Position numbers and translations under genes: made by a program. A DNA stretch of 64,000 nucleotides from Pardosa pseudoannulata (taxonomy: Eukaryota > Arthropoda > Arachnida > Araneae > Lycosidae). Positions 19,707 to 30,732 of this stretch are shown here, one piece after another. Each line of letters opens with the position of its first letter. Position 1 is the first letter of the stretch. The notes beneath the pieces are model-generated. The model was not told the origin of the DNA. It worked only from the letters and a program-made list of their open reading frames with translations, and made no database searches. The DNA is taken from contig JAGEOH010000250.1 of the NCBI GenBank assembly GCA_032207245.1, forward strand, positions 1 to 64,000, read 5' to 3'.

Positions 19707-20677
19707 GCACATCAAAATTCTAATTAAAAAGCGCAACACTGCACGTAAACTTTATCAATTTCTTCGAACTCCTGGTTCAAGGCAAGAGTATATTGCTCTC
19801 AGTAATTCTGTTAAGAGTGAGATTCGAGCACATCGAGACAAGACCTGGTAAGAATTTATTTCTGGACTTACTACCGAAGATAATTCGATCTAGAAATTCC
19901 AGCGAAAACTTCGGGGTAAGTCAGCTTACCACTTCCCGCCAATAGATGGCGCCACAATGACGCATTTTGATCCCTTCGGAAAAGCAGAAGCGATCGCCAC
20001 CGTTTACGAAAAGCAATTTGCTCCTAACGCGGACTTAGTTAACGTAGATCATGATCATCTCGTATGTAGTACAATAGATAACTTTTTTCTCTCCCCTCCA
20101 ACGTTCATAATTGAAAAATCTAATATAAACGAGGTCAGAAATATAATAAGCAAACTTAAAACCTCTAAAGCCACTGGCTTCGACCAGATAAATAATAGAT
20201 GCATCAAAAACTTTCCACCTAATATTTTAATTTTCTTCACGGCCATTATTAATGCTATACTAAAGTTCTATTATTTTCCTGTAAGCTGGAAGACGGCAAT
20301 TGTCTGCCCGATACCAAAGCCCAAATGTAGCCTTTCCAAACCTGAAAACTATCGCCCAATTTCTTTACTCAGTTGCCTCAGTAAAGTCGCTGAGCGTGTA
20401 ATACTCAACCGCTTACAGACCTTCTTAAACGTAAAAGACATAATTATTCCAGAGCAATTTGGCTTTCGCCGGATGCATAATACAACACACCAGTTACTTA
20501 GGGTTGTAGAAGTCGCTAGCGAAGGTCTACAATCCAAAAAGCCAACTGGCGCTCTATTTTTGGACATTGCAAAGGCCTTCGACCGCATCACGCACGAAGG
20601 ACTCATCTACAAGTTAATTAAGCTCCAAGTGCCTGATGCAATTATTCATTTAATAAAACACTATCTTTGCAATCGTT
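19707..20677 (+). pseudogene. LINE G ORF2, first part (linker and RT fingers/palm)
   Basis: The open frame 19957-20682 has KTSKATGFDQINNRCIKNF, PIPKPKCSLSKPENYRPISL, PEQFGFRRMHNTTHQLLR and LFLDIAKAFDRITHEGL, blocks 1 to 4 of a LINE reverse transcriptase. Upstream, 19707-19950 holds the linker (KRNTARKLYQFLRTPGSRQE) interrupted by a TAA stop at about 19849. The endonuclease is missing, so the element was truncated at its 5' end or cut by LINE F. Confidence 0.85.
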
Positions 20678-20876
20678 TGTAGCGATTAACTCCTATTCCC
20701 GCGGAGAGATGGCAGCACTCTGCAGCGTTAAACTTTTCTGTCCCTCTTTCATTCCCGGAGTGCAGTGCGAAGGATAATTGTATCAGTCGAGTCGTTTGGA
20801 GCGAGCACGTTGTACTTGGCTCGCGTGTGCTAATGAATAAATATTTTGTTATTGTTTCCCTAGACTCCTCACTAAA
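20678..20876 (+). repeat. 5' LTR of Ty3/gypsy element
   Basis: Begins TGTAGCGATTAACTCC and ends ACTCCTCACTAAA. It contains AATAAATATTTTG near 20838, a candidate poly(A) signal. It differs from the right LTR by G/T in GAGTCGTTTGG and G/A in CTCGCGTGTGC. Confidence 0.93.
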
Positions 20877-20877
20877 A

Positions 20878-20895
20878 TGGTGACCCGCATAAAAT
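20878..20895 (+). other. primer binding site
   Basis: TGGTGACCCGCATAAAAT starts one base after the LTR. A TGG start here pairs with the 3' CCA of a tRNA, as in most LTR elements. I could not identify which tRNA. Confidence 0.6.
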
Positions 20896-21022
20896 TATGA
20901 ATACGCAAATGATGAACTATGGTTTGAATTGAACGGAGAAAGTCGATTTTTCATATTTTTTATTGCTACATATCCTTTTCCGTTTGCCATTTTTTTTCCT
21001 CGACCACGTGTTCTCCGGCAGC

Positions 21023-24000
21023 ATGGCAGTCAACGCCGTCAAGATTCCCGTTTATAACTTTGGTGATCCAGCCCTATGGTTCACCATGTGTGAAAGTACC
21101 TTTGAACTTGGTACACCCAAACCAATAACGGAAAGCCGAACCAAATTCAATTACATCGTCTCTCATCTACCACCGGAGGCAGCTACGATAGTGCGAGACG
21201 TTATCACTAGCCCTGACTCGACGGATCCGTATCATCAGCTGAAAGTAGAGCTGGTAAAACGCAGCGGAGAATCTTCGCATCAGGAAATTAGAAAATTACT
21301 CAACGTGGAACATCTCGGCGATCGGAGGCCCAGCGAACTCCTTCGGATTATGAGACGCCGCGCCGAATCTCATCAAGTGCCTGATGAACTGATGTTGGAG
21401 TTATTTCAACAGCACCTTCCCACGTCAGTGCAGTCGATTCTCGCCGCGATCACTCCACTCACCTTGGATAAAGCAGCTGAAATTGCCGACCGTGTGATAG
21501 AAGTAGCACCTGTTTCGGTAAGTGCTTGTTCAGTCTCCTCAACGAATTCCATTGAAGATCGTTTGCTTGACGAAATTCGAAAATTAAATTTAAGGATTGA
21601 TGAAATTTCACGGGGTAGAAGCCAGAGTCGTAATTCTAATCGTGAGCGTAAACGTTCAAAATCAAAAACATACGATCAGTGCTGGTACCACTATAAATTT
21701 GGCCAGCACGCCCGCAAATGCAACCCCCCTTGTAAATTTTCAAAAAAACGATCAAGGCCAGGTGTAGAGGCGACTACAGCCTTGCCGAAAAATTCTCGTC
21801 GCCTTTTTGTCCGCGATAGGCGCAGCAATGTTAATTTTCTGATTGACACAGGGTCTGATGTTTCCATTGTCCCTGCATCCAAACTTCAAAAACAAAACAA
21901 GCCGCAAATGTCTCTTTCTGCTGCAAATACCTCTCCTATTCAAGTTTATACAACTCAAACTCTTTCATTAGACCTAGGCCTGAGGAAAACTTTTAAGTGG
22001 ACATTTTTAGTAGGCAACGTTTCAAACCCCATAATCGGTGCAGACTTTTTGTACAATTTTAATTTAATGCCCGATTTAAAAAAACAGAAATTAATAGACT
22101 CCCAAACTAATATAAACTCCAACTGTGTTTTAGCTATAAGCGAGATTCATTCAATAAAAATGGTATCAGGCGATAGTATTTATCATAAGCTGTTAAGGGA
22201 ATTCCCGAATATTACAAAACCTCCTCGCCCAGATCAGGAAGTCAAACATTCGGTAGTCCATTTTATACAAACAACTGGTCCACCTGTAACTGCTAAAGCT
22301 CGCCGTCTTGCTTCTGACCGTTTGAAACTCGCAAAGGAAGAATTTCAAAACATGATTGACCTTGGCCACATGCGGCCATCTAAAAGCAATTATGCTTCCC
22401 CTTTGCACATGGTGCCAAAGAAAGGCAGTACTGAGTGGCGGCCTGTTGGTGACTACCGTGCACTTAATGCTCAAACTGTTAAAGACAATTACGGAGTTCC
22501 AAATATATTAGATTTTACCTCTGACCTTCACGGTACACGAATATATTCCCATATTGACCTAATTAAAGCATATCACCAAATACCCATAAATCCGGAAGAC
22601 ATACACAAAAGTGCTATTATCACCCCATTCGGTCTCTTTGAAAGCACTCGGATGCAGTTTGGCCTCTGCAATGCAGCTGCTACCTTTCAAAGATTCATAG
22701 ATGAAGTTACTCGTAATCTTCCATTTGTGTATGCTTTTGTCGATGATATTTTGGTTGCATCATGTTCACCAGAAGAGCACCTGGAGCACTTAAAAATTTT
22801 GTTCCAAAGGTTAGAACAATATGGTTTAAGTCTAAAACCCTCTAAATGTGTTTTTGGAGTCTCCACCATTGAATTCTTAGGATTCACAGTCTCAGAATCA
22901 GGAATTCAACCCCTTCCCGAACGTGTAGAAATTATTCAAAATTTTCCACAACCGAGCACATTAACTCAACTAAGACGTTTCCTAGGATTATTTAACTTTT
23001 ATAGAAGGTTTGTCCCTAAAGCAGCACACATATTAGCTCCCCTCAATAAATTCTTGGAAGGAATAAAAAATACAAAAAAATCTAGGCAAACAACGCAAAT
23101 AAAACCCCAAGATTTTCTTCAATGGACTGAGGAGGCTACACAAGCATTCACTAATGCTAAAAATGCTTTAGCTAATGCGACTCTTTTGTGTCATCCCATA
23201 CCTGGAGCTCAATTGAGTTTGTGGGTCGATGCAAGTGACTCTGGTGTTGGTGGTTCTCTAATGCAGCTGAATGAGAACAGATGGGAACCCATTGCATTCC
23301 TTTCTGTTAAACTCTCCAAAAGTCAACAGAAGTGGTCGACATATGATCGAGAACTATTAGCCATGTACACGTCAGTGAAAAGATTCAGGCATATGCTTGA
23401 GGGTCGAGTTTTTACCATCTACACCGACCAAAAACCCTTGATATTTGCCTTCAAACAGAACCCTGACAAGTGCAGTCCACGTCAGTGGCGTCATCTTGAC
23501 TACATTTCCCAGTTTTCCACAGATATACGTCACACAAGTGGAACCGACAACGTAGTAGCTGATGCCCTGTCCAGAGTTCATGTTAACCAGATTTGTGAGT
23601 CGACGTTTTTAAACTTCAGTGACCTCGCTGCAGCCCAGCAAGATGACACAGAATTAGCTGACCTCCAGCACAACAGTTCTCTCATCTTTAAAAATATGCC
23701 TTCTCCAGTGTCATCAACTGAACTCATCTGTGACACATCAACTGGATGTCCAAGACCATTTGTGCCCAGGAAATTTCGAAAAGTCATTTTCGAACATTTC
23801 CACAATTTAGCACATCCTGGTATAGCTGCAACTGCAGACCTAATCTCGACAAGATATGTGTGGCCTCACATGAAGTCCACAATAAAGAAGTGGGTCCAGA
23901 GCTGCCATGCCTGCCAGCGATCTAAAGTCCACAGGCATACCAGATCATCATTAAGCTCTTTTGCATTACCTGATGCCAGGTTCTCGCACATTCACATAGA

Positions 24001-24895
24001 TATCATAGGTCCCTTACCACCATCAGAAGGCAAGACCTATTGCCTTACCATCATTGATAGATACACCAGATGGCCAGAGGTAATACCTATTGCTGACATA
24101 ACAGCAGAAACCATTTGTCGTGCTCTGTTCAATGGTTGGATATCTCGCTTTGGATGTCCTGCTACAATAACCACTGATCAGGGTCGACAGTTCGAATCTT
24201 CACTTTTCAAGCAGCTCACAGAATTGATGGGCACCAACAGGATTCGTACCACATCTTTTCACCCACAAGCAAATGGTTTAGTGGAACGATTTCACAGAGT
24301 GCTAAAAGCTTCCATCAAAGCGCATGAAAATCCCAAGTGGACTGAGTCCATACCCACTATTCTACTGGGATTAAGAGCTGCAGTTAAACCCGACATAAAA
24401 GCCAGCAGTGCTGACCTAGTGTATGGAACTTCACTGAGACTCCCAGCAGAATTATTCTCAGAAAGTTCAATTCCAAAATCTTCTGAGTACAATTTTGTGC
24501 AACAATTGCGAGACAGAATGAATAGTGTGAAACCTTGTCCCACATCTGCTCATGGTCAAATAAAAGTTTTTGAGCACCCTCAATTGAAAGACTGTACTCA
24601 TGTTTTTCTTCGTGTGGATAAAATAACCCCATCCTTGTCTCAGCCATACACTGGTCCACATGAAGTTTTGTTCAGAGATGGCAAAACAATCACCATCGAC
24701 ATAAATGGACGTAAAAGTTGTGTTTCTGTTGACAGAGTCAAGCCTGCATTTGTTTCTAGTGACTTGCCAGTGTCTACGTATAAAAACAATGATATTTTAA
24801 CTTCTTTTGAAAGTATCATACCCAACAGAACTAATACCACAAAGTCTGGTAGACATGTTAAATTTACCAAAAGGTTAATCACAGAAATGAAATAA
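21023..24895 (+). CDS. Ty3/gypsy Gag-Pol polyprotein, single frame
   Basis: I choose the ATG at 21023 ([15 protein letters not shown]), because the frame upstream to 20963 has only a TTG. About 1,290 residues. Gag comes first, ending with an unusual knuckle [18 protein letters not shown] (C-x2-H-x9-C-x3-C) near residue 219. The protease has [11 protein letters not shown] near 272. The reverse transcriptase has [12 protein letters not shown] and FVDDILVAS near 571. RNase H has [12 protein letters not shown] near 732 and IYTDQKPL. Integrase has the HHCC domain (HNLAHPGI ... CHACQ), IDIIGPLPP near 992, [10 protein letters not shown] near 1051 and NGLVERFHR near 1084, so all three catalytic acids are visible. 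Gag and pol are fused with no shift site between them. No stop or frameshift breaks it. It looks able to encode active enzymes. Confidence 0.95.
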   Translation: MAVNAVKIPVYNFGDPALWFTMCESTFELGTPKPITESRTKFNYIVSHLPPEAATIVRDVITSPDSTDPYHQLKVELVKRSGESSHQEIRKLLNVEHLGDRRPSELLRIMRRRAESHQVPDELMLELFQQHLPTSVQSILAAITPLTLDKAAEIADRVIEVAPVSVSACSVSSTNSIEDRLLDEIRKLNLRIDEISRGRSQSRNSNRERKRSKSKTYDQCWYHYKFGQHARKCNPPCKFSKKRSRPGVEATTALPKNSRRLFVRDRRSNVNFLIDTGSDVSIVPASKLQKQNKPQMSLSAANTSPIQVYTTQTLSLDLGLRKTFKWTFLVGNVSNPIIGADFLYNFNLMPDLKKQKLIDSQTNINSNCVLAISEIHSIKMVSGDSIYHKLLREFPNITKPPRPDQEVKHSVVHFIQTTGPPVTAKARRLASDRLKLAKEEFQNMIDLGHMRPSKSNYASPLHMVPKKGSTEWRPVGDYRALNAQTVKDNYGVPNILDFTSDLHGTRIYSHIDLIKAYHQIPINPEDIHKSAIITPFGLFESTRMQFGLCNAAATFQRFIDEVTRNLPFVYAFVDDILVASCSPEEHLEHLKILFQRLEQYGLSLKPSKCVFGVSTIEFLGFTVSESGIQPLPERVEIIQNFPQPSTLTQLRRFLGLFNFYRRFVPKAAHILAPLNKFLEGIKNTKKSRQTTQIKPQDFLQWTEEATQAFTNAKNALANATLLCHPIPGAQLSLWVDASDSGVGGSLMQLNENRWEPIAFLSVKLSKSQQKWSTYDRELLAMYTSVKRFRHMLEGRVFTIYTDQKPLIFAFKQNPDKCSPRQWRHLDYISQFSTDIRHTSGTDNVVADALSRVHVNQICESTFLNFSDLAAAQQDDTELADLQHNSSLIFKNMPSPVSSTELICDTSTGCPRPFVPRKFRKVIFEHFHNLAHPGIAATADLISTRYVWPHMKSTIKKWVQSCHACQRSKVHRHTRSSLSSFALPDARFSHIHIDIIGPLPPSEGKTYCLTIIDRYTRWPEVIPIADITAETICRALFNGWISRFGCPATITTDQGRQFESSLFKQLTELMGTNRIRTTSFHPQANGLVERFHRVLKASIKAHENPKWTESIPTILLGLRAAVKPDIKASSADLVYGTSLRLPAELFSESSIPKSSEYNFVQQLRDRMNSVKPCPTSAHGQIKVFEHPQLKDCTHVFLRVDKITPSLSQPYTGPHEVLFRDGKTITIDINGRKSCVSVDRVKPAFVSSDLPVSTYKNNDILTSFESIIPNRTNTTKSGRHVKFTKRLITEMK

Positions 24896-25062
24896 TTTCT
24901 TTACCATCTGCTCAAAATGTTCATCTTATAAATTCATGTCATAATTGTCTTCTTCTCATGTGTATTTTCCATGTTTATATATTTTTGTTTTCTCTTACAA
25001 AGTGTATAATGCAATGTAATTTGTCGTTCCTTCGCATTGCTCTCTCACTGGGGGGATACTCT
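24896..25062 (+). other. pol 3' untranslated part and polypurine tract
   Basis: No gene. The run CTGGGGGGATACT just before the right LTR is the polypurine tract that would prime plus-strand DNA synthesis. Confidence 0.7.
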
Positions 25063-25261
25063 TGTAGCGATTAACTCCTATTCCCGCGGAGAGATGGCAG
25101 CACTCTGCAGCGTTAAACTTTTCTGTCCCTCTTTCATTCCCGGAGTGCAGTGCGAAGGATAATTGTATCAGTCGAGTCTTTTGGAGCGAGCACGTTGTAC
25201 TTGGCTCGCATGTGCTAATGAATAAATATTTTGTTATTGTTTCCCTAGACTCCTCACTAAA
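25063..25261 (+). repeat. 3' LTR of Ty3/gypsy element
   Basis: Same 199 bp as the left LTR with two substitutions, followed by the second CGTT of the target duplication at 25262-25265. Confidence 0.93.
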
Positions 25262-26086
25262 CGTTCATTTAAAGTCCGTGTCAACAACACCTTGTCTAAC
25301 AACAAAACAATTACTGCTGGAGTACAGCAAGGCTCTATACTTGGTCCAACTCTCTTTAATTTATTTATAAATGATATCCCACGTTCCGAATTAACTTCTC
25401 TCGCACTTTATGCCGATGACACGGCAATTTACACCTCTGCCCCACACATAGATAATGTTAGCTCTTACATACAGCATCACCTAAATGCTCTGGAAACCTG
25501 GTTCACCAATTGGAAAATTAAAATTAACTCAAATAAATGTCAAGCCATTTTCTTTAGCAGAACTTATAAAATGCCACCGCGGTTGTATTTATACGGCGAA
25601 GTGATTAACTGGGGTAACGAAGCCAAATACTTAGGTGTTACGCTAGATCGACGGCTTACCTGGAGGAAGCATATTAATAATATTAAAAACGCCATGAATT
25701 ATAAGATTTGTGATCTACGTTCACTAATTTATGGCCCTCATCTTTCCATTAAAAATAAATTACTTTTATACAAGGCAGTCATATTACCGACTGCCACTTA
25801 CGCTGCCCCAATATGGTCTTTTGCATTCCAAACAAATATCGATGTATTAGAAAAAGTACATAACAAAACTTTAAGGAGAATAGCTCAGGCCCCCAGGTAT
25901 CTCACCAATAAAATTATCAAGAGAGACTTAAATATTGATACTTTAAAGAACATCTTCATTAAAATATCTTCTAAATTCTATAACGATATCTACAGCTTAC
26001 CGAACCCGATCATAGCCGAATTACCGGACTATGATCATCGGAAAGCCAAGCACCGTAAGCGCCCCCGCGCCGCGATGCTTAAGTAA
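25262..26086 (+). pseudogene. LINE G ORF2, second part (RT palm and thumb)
   Basis: Continues from the split at the CGTT duplication. TITAGVQQGSILGPTLFNLF and LALYADDTAIY carry the PQGS-like turn (here VQQGS) and the YADD catalytic box. These are followed by KYLGVTLDRRLTWRKHIN and the thumb/C-terminal segment ending in basic residues. The open frame has no stop until 26086. Gln in place of Pro in the usual PQGS turn is a small oddity. There is no RNase H. Confidence 0.88.
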
Positions 26087-26380
26087 CCATAATTTTTCCC
26101 CCTCAGTAACTTCAAGTCTCTCACTTAATATTTTTCCCTCCACACTTAAATTATCGCGTGGCCACTCAATAGATGGCGACACAGAACCTGAACTGAGCCA
26201 TTCTCGCATCGATCACCCACCCATATAGAAATGAATTCCATTGGATAAGCAATAGGATGAATTTCATTGGTTCTCAACGCAGAGTTTCAATCCCTGCGAT
26301 AAATTTACCTCTCACTTGTGCTTTGCATAACTTAAATCTTATCTTTTCCCTTCCTGTTTTCTACTATAAAAATTTTAAAA

Positions 26381-26417
<37 letters not shown>

Positions 26418-26640
26418 TATTAAAAAATTTTAAAAAATGATGCTTGCATCGCTATAAAAATTCTCTATCCCCTTTTTAAACTTCCTCTCTCCTACTAGAA
26501 ATCTTTCTTTTATTTTTATACGCACAAGTCATTTAATCTTAAATTCTATTTTCTTTTACTGTTAGGGCCTTTTTTCCTAATATTACTTCTCATTTTTATA
26601 AATGTTGTTGCAATTTAAATATGGACACCTAGTAAAGAAT
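26087..26640 (+). other. LINE G 3' UTR
   Basis: No coding potential. It contains the microsatellite at 26381-26411 and an ATTGG ... CAATAGG block near 26240 that resembles the paired ATTGG/CCAAT blocks in the 3' UTR of LINE H. Confidence 0.5.
26381..26411 (+). repeat. (AAT)n microsatellite
   Basis: About ten AAT units in an A-rich context. Confidence 0.95.
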
Positions 26641-26891
26641 CGAATATCTTCCAACAGGGGATACGGCCTTCGGCCTAGGCACCCCGTTTAACCATACTAC
26701 CTGACCTACGGCAGCCATAGACTCTCCCTCTGGCTCTGCTCGAGGAAGGTTGTGCTTCCGGTCTGCTCTGTGCGGTTGTTTTTGTGCTTCCTGTACGGTT
26801 CTTCCTCGCTGCCGTTCCGGCGTGTCGGCGTGGTGTTTATCGGTGCTTTTCGTGGTGTGCTGTTGTGTAGTGCGTTTTGTGCTGCTCCATC

Positions 26892-27399
26892 ATGTCTGAG
26901 TTAATGGATGCGTCGGACACTGGTTCCGTCAGCTCCAATTTATCTGGCTGCTCCTCGTCGTCGTTAAAAGGCGAACTGGCTGATTATATTTCCCTATTCA
27001 ATGAAGAGTATGATCATCAGTGGGAATATTTCCCCCTCATCAAGGATTTCCTGAACTTCGTCCAAGAGCTGATTGACGACAGAGACGACCATAAAGAGGT
27101 AAGAGATTCTCTTAATTTTGTTTATGATGCTGTTCGTAAAGCCACATGGCAATAGTAATACTCAACCGATTAATAATAACCCTCTTGATGAACTCAATGA
27201 ATTAAACAATGTTTTTGATGAAATAAAAGCTATGCTAGGTATTAAAAATTTCAATGAGCTTGCTAACAAACTCAAAGACATCAGAGATGGAATGAAAAAA
27301 TGCAATACTAAAGAACAGGCGTTGATGTATTTCGTCAGCCGCACTGAATCTATCAGCTCGCTCGCACCGGTCTCTCACTGTCTTCGCATGGAATTGTAA
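26892..27399 (+). pseudogene. LINE H ORF1 with middle deleted
   Basis: From the ATG at 26892 (MSELMDASDTGSVSSNLSG) the frame runs 88 codons to a stop at 27155. A second frame then carries ELNNVFDEIKAMLGIKNF and NELANKLKDIRDGMKKC, which aligns with the end of ORF1 in LINE J (DISVLAKQIKDLLNISSF, near 32540). The RRM-like part and all CCHC knuckles present in J are missing between them. The best explanation is an internal deletion that joins the N- and C-terminal ends of ORF1. Confidence 0.65.
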
Positions 27400-30028
27400 C
27401 GGTATTAAATCGAAGGTTCACGAGTTCCGTGAATTTATAAATGAGCATGACCTTGATATTGTCCTCCTACAAGAAACTAAATTACGACCAAGTGATAAGC
27501 TAAATATTTTAAACTATCACACATATAGGTATGACTTCCCTAATCCAAATCATGCTATGAGGGGTACTGCCGTAATTATCAAACGTTCTATCCCGCACCA
27601 TGAAACGGTGATCCCTGACCTCAAAATTATTAATGCAAATGCTATCAACGTAAAACTCCCTAACTGTCCTGATTATACTATTATTTCTACTTATATTCCC
27701 CCTGCCAAAAATGTTAACGATGTAAAAAATGACAAATATTTTAAATAATCTTAATAATACTCTTATTTTTGGTGATTTAAATGCTACCCACATTGCCTCA
27801 AATTGCCTCCAGAACAATGAATATGGTCTCCTTATTTATAATTTAGCAGACAGTAGTGATTTTGATATTCTTGCCCCTCAATACCCCACTCATTTTAATA
27901 ATACTACAGGCAACATTCTTGACTTTGCACTTATTAAAGGGATACCCCATAATATTAACATTGAAACTGTCTGTGAGCTCACTTCTGATTATAACCCTGT
28001 TAAATTAAATATTGATATAAATTCTAATTTTTACTCCCTTACCCCTAGAAATTTTGTTAACTGGAGTGAGTTTAAAAATAATTTAAATAATATCCCTATT
28101 AATATCCCTGACATTAATTGCCCCACTGATATTGATAATTTTGTTGATAGCATTACTACTGATATTAAAAATAGTGTTGCCTACAGTACCACAGTCATAT
28201 CTGACACTAACAACACCCCTAATGATAGGCATCTTAAAATCTTAATAACAAAAACAGAGCTAGACATGCATGGCAGCTTAATAGAACTTCTAATAATAAA
28301 ACTATAATGAACAATGCTCAACAATCTTTAAAATATTACTTAAGAGACAAAGCCAACAACAGCTGGAACAATTACCTTAATTCTCTATCCATAACTGACA
28401 TATCCATTTGGAAAGCAGCCAATAAATTTAAGAATAAAAATAATAAAATTCCTCCTCTTATTAACAATAGTAATAATAGTTACTCTACCACTGACATAGA
28501 TCAGTGTAACTTAATTGCCCACACCTTTGCTAATAACTTTACCCATAATCCAGTGACTGACTTAAGTACTGATAACATAGTTAATACTAATGTTGCAAAC
28601 TTTAAAAATAGTTACAGCAGAGATAACAGCTATGACTATTTTGATCCTGAAGAAATGCTAGATATTATTAAAAGTCTTAAGAATAGAAAAGCACCTGGCT
28701 ACGATAAGATTACTAATCTAATGATTAAAAATCTCCCCATCTCCTATAAATTTAAAATTTACTATCTTATTAACTCTATTATTAATTTTAATTATTTTCC
28801 CAGTGCATGGAAAAATTCAATAGTCATCCCCATCCCCAAACCTGGTAAGAAACACAGTGATCCTAATAACTATCGCCCAATTAGTCTTTTATGTTCAATT
28901 AGTAAGATCACTGAAAAAATAATAGTTGATAGAATCAATAATTTCATTAATGATAACAATATCATCATCCCTTATCAATATGGTTTTAGATCAAAACTCT
29001 CTGCACCCCATCAAGTCTACAGACTTACTGAAATTCTAGCTGACTCCAAAATCAAAAATTTATCTACTGCTGCACTATTTTTAGATGTTGCCAGGGCTTT
29101 TGACAAGATCTGGATTGACGGCCTTATCCATAAACTTATTAACTATAACTTCCCTAAATACTTAATATTATTATCTCCTATTTAAATAACATAAACCTTC
29201 CAAATTAAAATAAATGACTCTTATTCTGACATTAAACATATGTATAGTGGTGTCCCCCAAGGTTCAATAATCGGCCCTATCCTTTTTAACTTATATATTA
29301 ATGATATCCCCCAAATGTGTAACACTCAAATTGCAATATATGCTGATTACACTGCTATTTTCTCGACCAACAAAAATTTTAAATATGCTATTAAAGCTGT
29401 CAACAATCATATTCAACTTATTAATAAATGGCTCACCAAATGGAAAATCTAGCTTAACATTGATAAATGCGAAGTTGTCATGTTCACTAGTAAACAAAAC
29501 AGAACATTTGACAACACTAAAATTTACATCGGTAACACTGCTATCCCTTGGTCTAACACAGTCAAATACCTAAGAGTTACCCTAAATAAAAACCTCACTT
29601 GGAAACAACACACGCACAATATTAAAAATAATTTTCGAGCTGCTAAACGTGCCCTCTTCCCCCTAATTGCTCGAAATAGTAAATTGAACTTTAATAATAA
29701 AATGCTCATTTATAAATCTTATTTACGCCCTTTATTAACCTATGCAAGTCCCGCATGGTCATATGCAGCTAAGACTCATATTAAATCTTTATCTGCTGCT
29801 CAAAATATCATCATTCGGCAAATCACTAATTCTCCTTGGTACTATCGTAATTATGATATTCACAGGGAAATTAATCTCCCTACTCTTCCAAATTTTCTCA
29901 AAATTCTTGCCTTTAATTTTTATTCTAATATAAGCGTTGATCATTTACTGGACTTAGCCCAATATGACCATACGGATCCTGCTAATGCTAAGCGTCCCTT
30001 AGCTGTTTTGGACAGAAGCATAGAGTGA
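27385..30028 (+). pseudogene. LINE H ORF2 (endonuclease and RT), frameshifted
   Basis: Endonuclease: TVFAWNCNGIKSKVHEFRE, VLLQETKLRPSDKL, STYIPPAKNVND, FGDLNATHIASN. Reverse transcriptase: LKNRKAPGYDKITNLMIKNL, PIPKPGKKHSDPNNYRPISL, FLDVARAFDKIWIDGL, GVPQGSIIGPILFNLYINDI. The catalytic box reads YADYTA instead of YADDTA, so the second Asp is lost. A TAG follows near 29450, and the rest (KYLRVTLNKNLTWKQHTHN ... KRPLAVLDRSIE) is in another frame. At least three frame breaks. Dead copy. Confidence 0.85.
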
Positions 30029-30732
30029 ATTCTATTGGCCCTTAACAGCCAATCTCTTTTCTCCTCTCTCCCAGCTCAATCCCAAACGTTTTTCCTAACT
30101 ACCTTACTCTCTGAAACAACGCAGAAATTCTATTGGCCCTTTAGAGCCAATCAAATTTCTCCCAGCACTCAGCTGGATCCTCGTGTTTTATAGTCTAGAT
30201 CTGCTATGCTTCTTGCTCCTACTTTATCCCCTTGTACTTTAACTTGTGAGAAAAAAAAAGTCTTTCTAATGTTATTCTGTTTTTATCACAGGATAGTAAA
30301 ATTATTTTACTCCTCCTTTTTTTGTTCACCTAACTGTGTACTACTTTGCTCAACCTAACTTGTGTATTTTCTTGCCCCCACCGAACTCGTGAACCTTAGC
30401 TTATCTTAACCTATTTTCTCTTATATTTTAACTTAAATTCGACTTTTTAAGCCTCAATATCGTTGCAATATATCAGCTATGTCTCATACCATGCATCTAC
30501 AGTAATCTGGCTTAGAGGGCTTGGCCCAGGAAATCCAGACCCGAGAGCTCCAGTGCGATAGTCGGACATCTACAGAACAGTTTGCTCCCAACCTCGATTG
30601 AGATCAGACGTGTTTTTTGAGAGCTCTCCGTATTATGCCGGATTGCAATCAGAGCTTACTAATTCGTGATAACACGAATAAAGAGAGGAGAATTAGCCTA
30701 GATAATATCCCCCCCCTCAACAAACCACCGAC
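30029..30732 (+). other. LINE H 3' UTR and LINE J leader
   Basis: No gene. Two similar blocks (ATTCTATTGGCCCTTAACAG at 30031 and ATTCTATTGGCCCTTTAGAG near 30128), each followed by CCAATC, stand in the H 3' UTR. From about 30480 the composition changes to a GC-richer leader with a short hairpin (ATTCGTG/CACGAAT near 30661) that precedes ORF1 of LINE J. Confidence 0.45.

Larger units (their letters stand above)
20678..25261 (+). mobile_element. complete Ty3/gypsy LTR retrotransposon, young
   Basis: 4,584 bp with 199-bp LTRs (20678-20876 and 25063-25261) that differ at only two positions, a 4-bp target duplication CGTT (20674-20677 and 25262-25265), a primer-binding-site-like TGGTGACCCG just inside the left LTR, a G-rich purine tract before the right LTR and one uninterrupted gag-pol frame. 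Two differences in 199 bp mean recent insertion. It lies inside the RT region of LINE G. No third frame for an envelope exists: only about 165 bp separate the pol stop from the right LTR. It has every part needed for a mobile element. Confidence 0.95.
19707..26640 (+). mobile_element. Jockey-type LINE G, 5'-truncated, split by Ty3/gypsy
   Basis: Plus-strand ORF2 sequence without RNase H. 19707-20677 runs from the endonuclease-RT linker into the palm; 25266-26086 continues with YADDTA and the C-terminal region. The Ty3/gypsy element at 20678-25261 sits between, flanked by CGTT on both sides, and removing it puts both halves back in one frame. The C-terminus (PDYDHRKAKHRKRPRAAM) is the basic ending typical of Jockey-clade ORF2. 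The part from 26087 to 26640 is its 3' UTR with an (AAT)n run. Confidence 0.8.
26640..30480 (+). mobile_element. Jockey-type LINE H, 5' complete but internally damaged
   Basis: A GC-richer leader (about 26640-26891), a short ORF1 (26892-27399), ORF2 pieces (27385-30028) and a 3' UTR to about 30480. ORF2 has endonuclease and reverse transcriptase and ends without RNase H. Several frame changes (near 27740, 28300 and 29190) and a TAG near 29450 break ORF2. Codon use is strongly AT-rich, with long Asn/Ile runs. The boundary with LINE J at about 30480 is approximate. Confidence 0.75.

Noticed and set aside
20349..20606. Minus-strand open frames across LINE G and the Ty3/gypsy element
   Set aside because: Antisense shadows of strongly supported plus-strand coding sequence.
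24896..25062. Envelope gene after pol in the Ty3/gypsy element
   Set aside because: Only about 165 bp lie between the pol stop and the right LTR, with no open frame.
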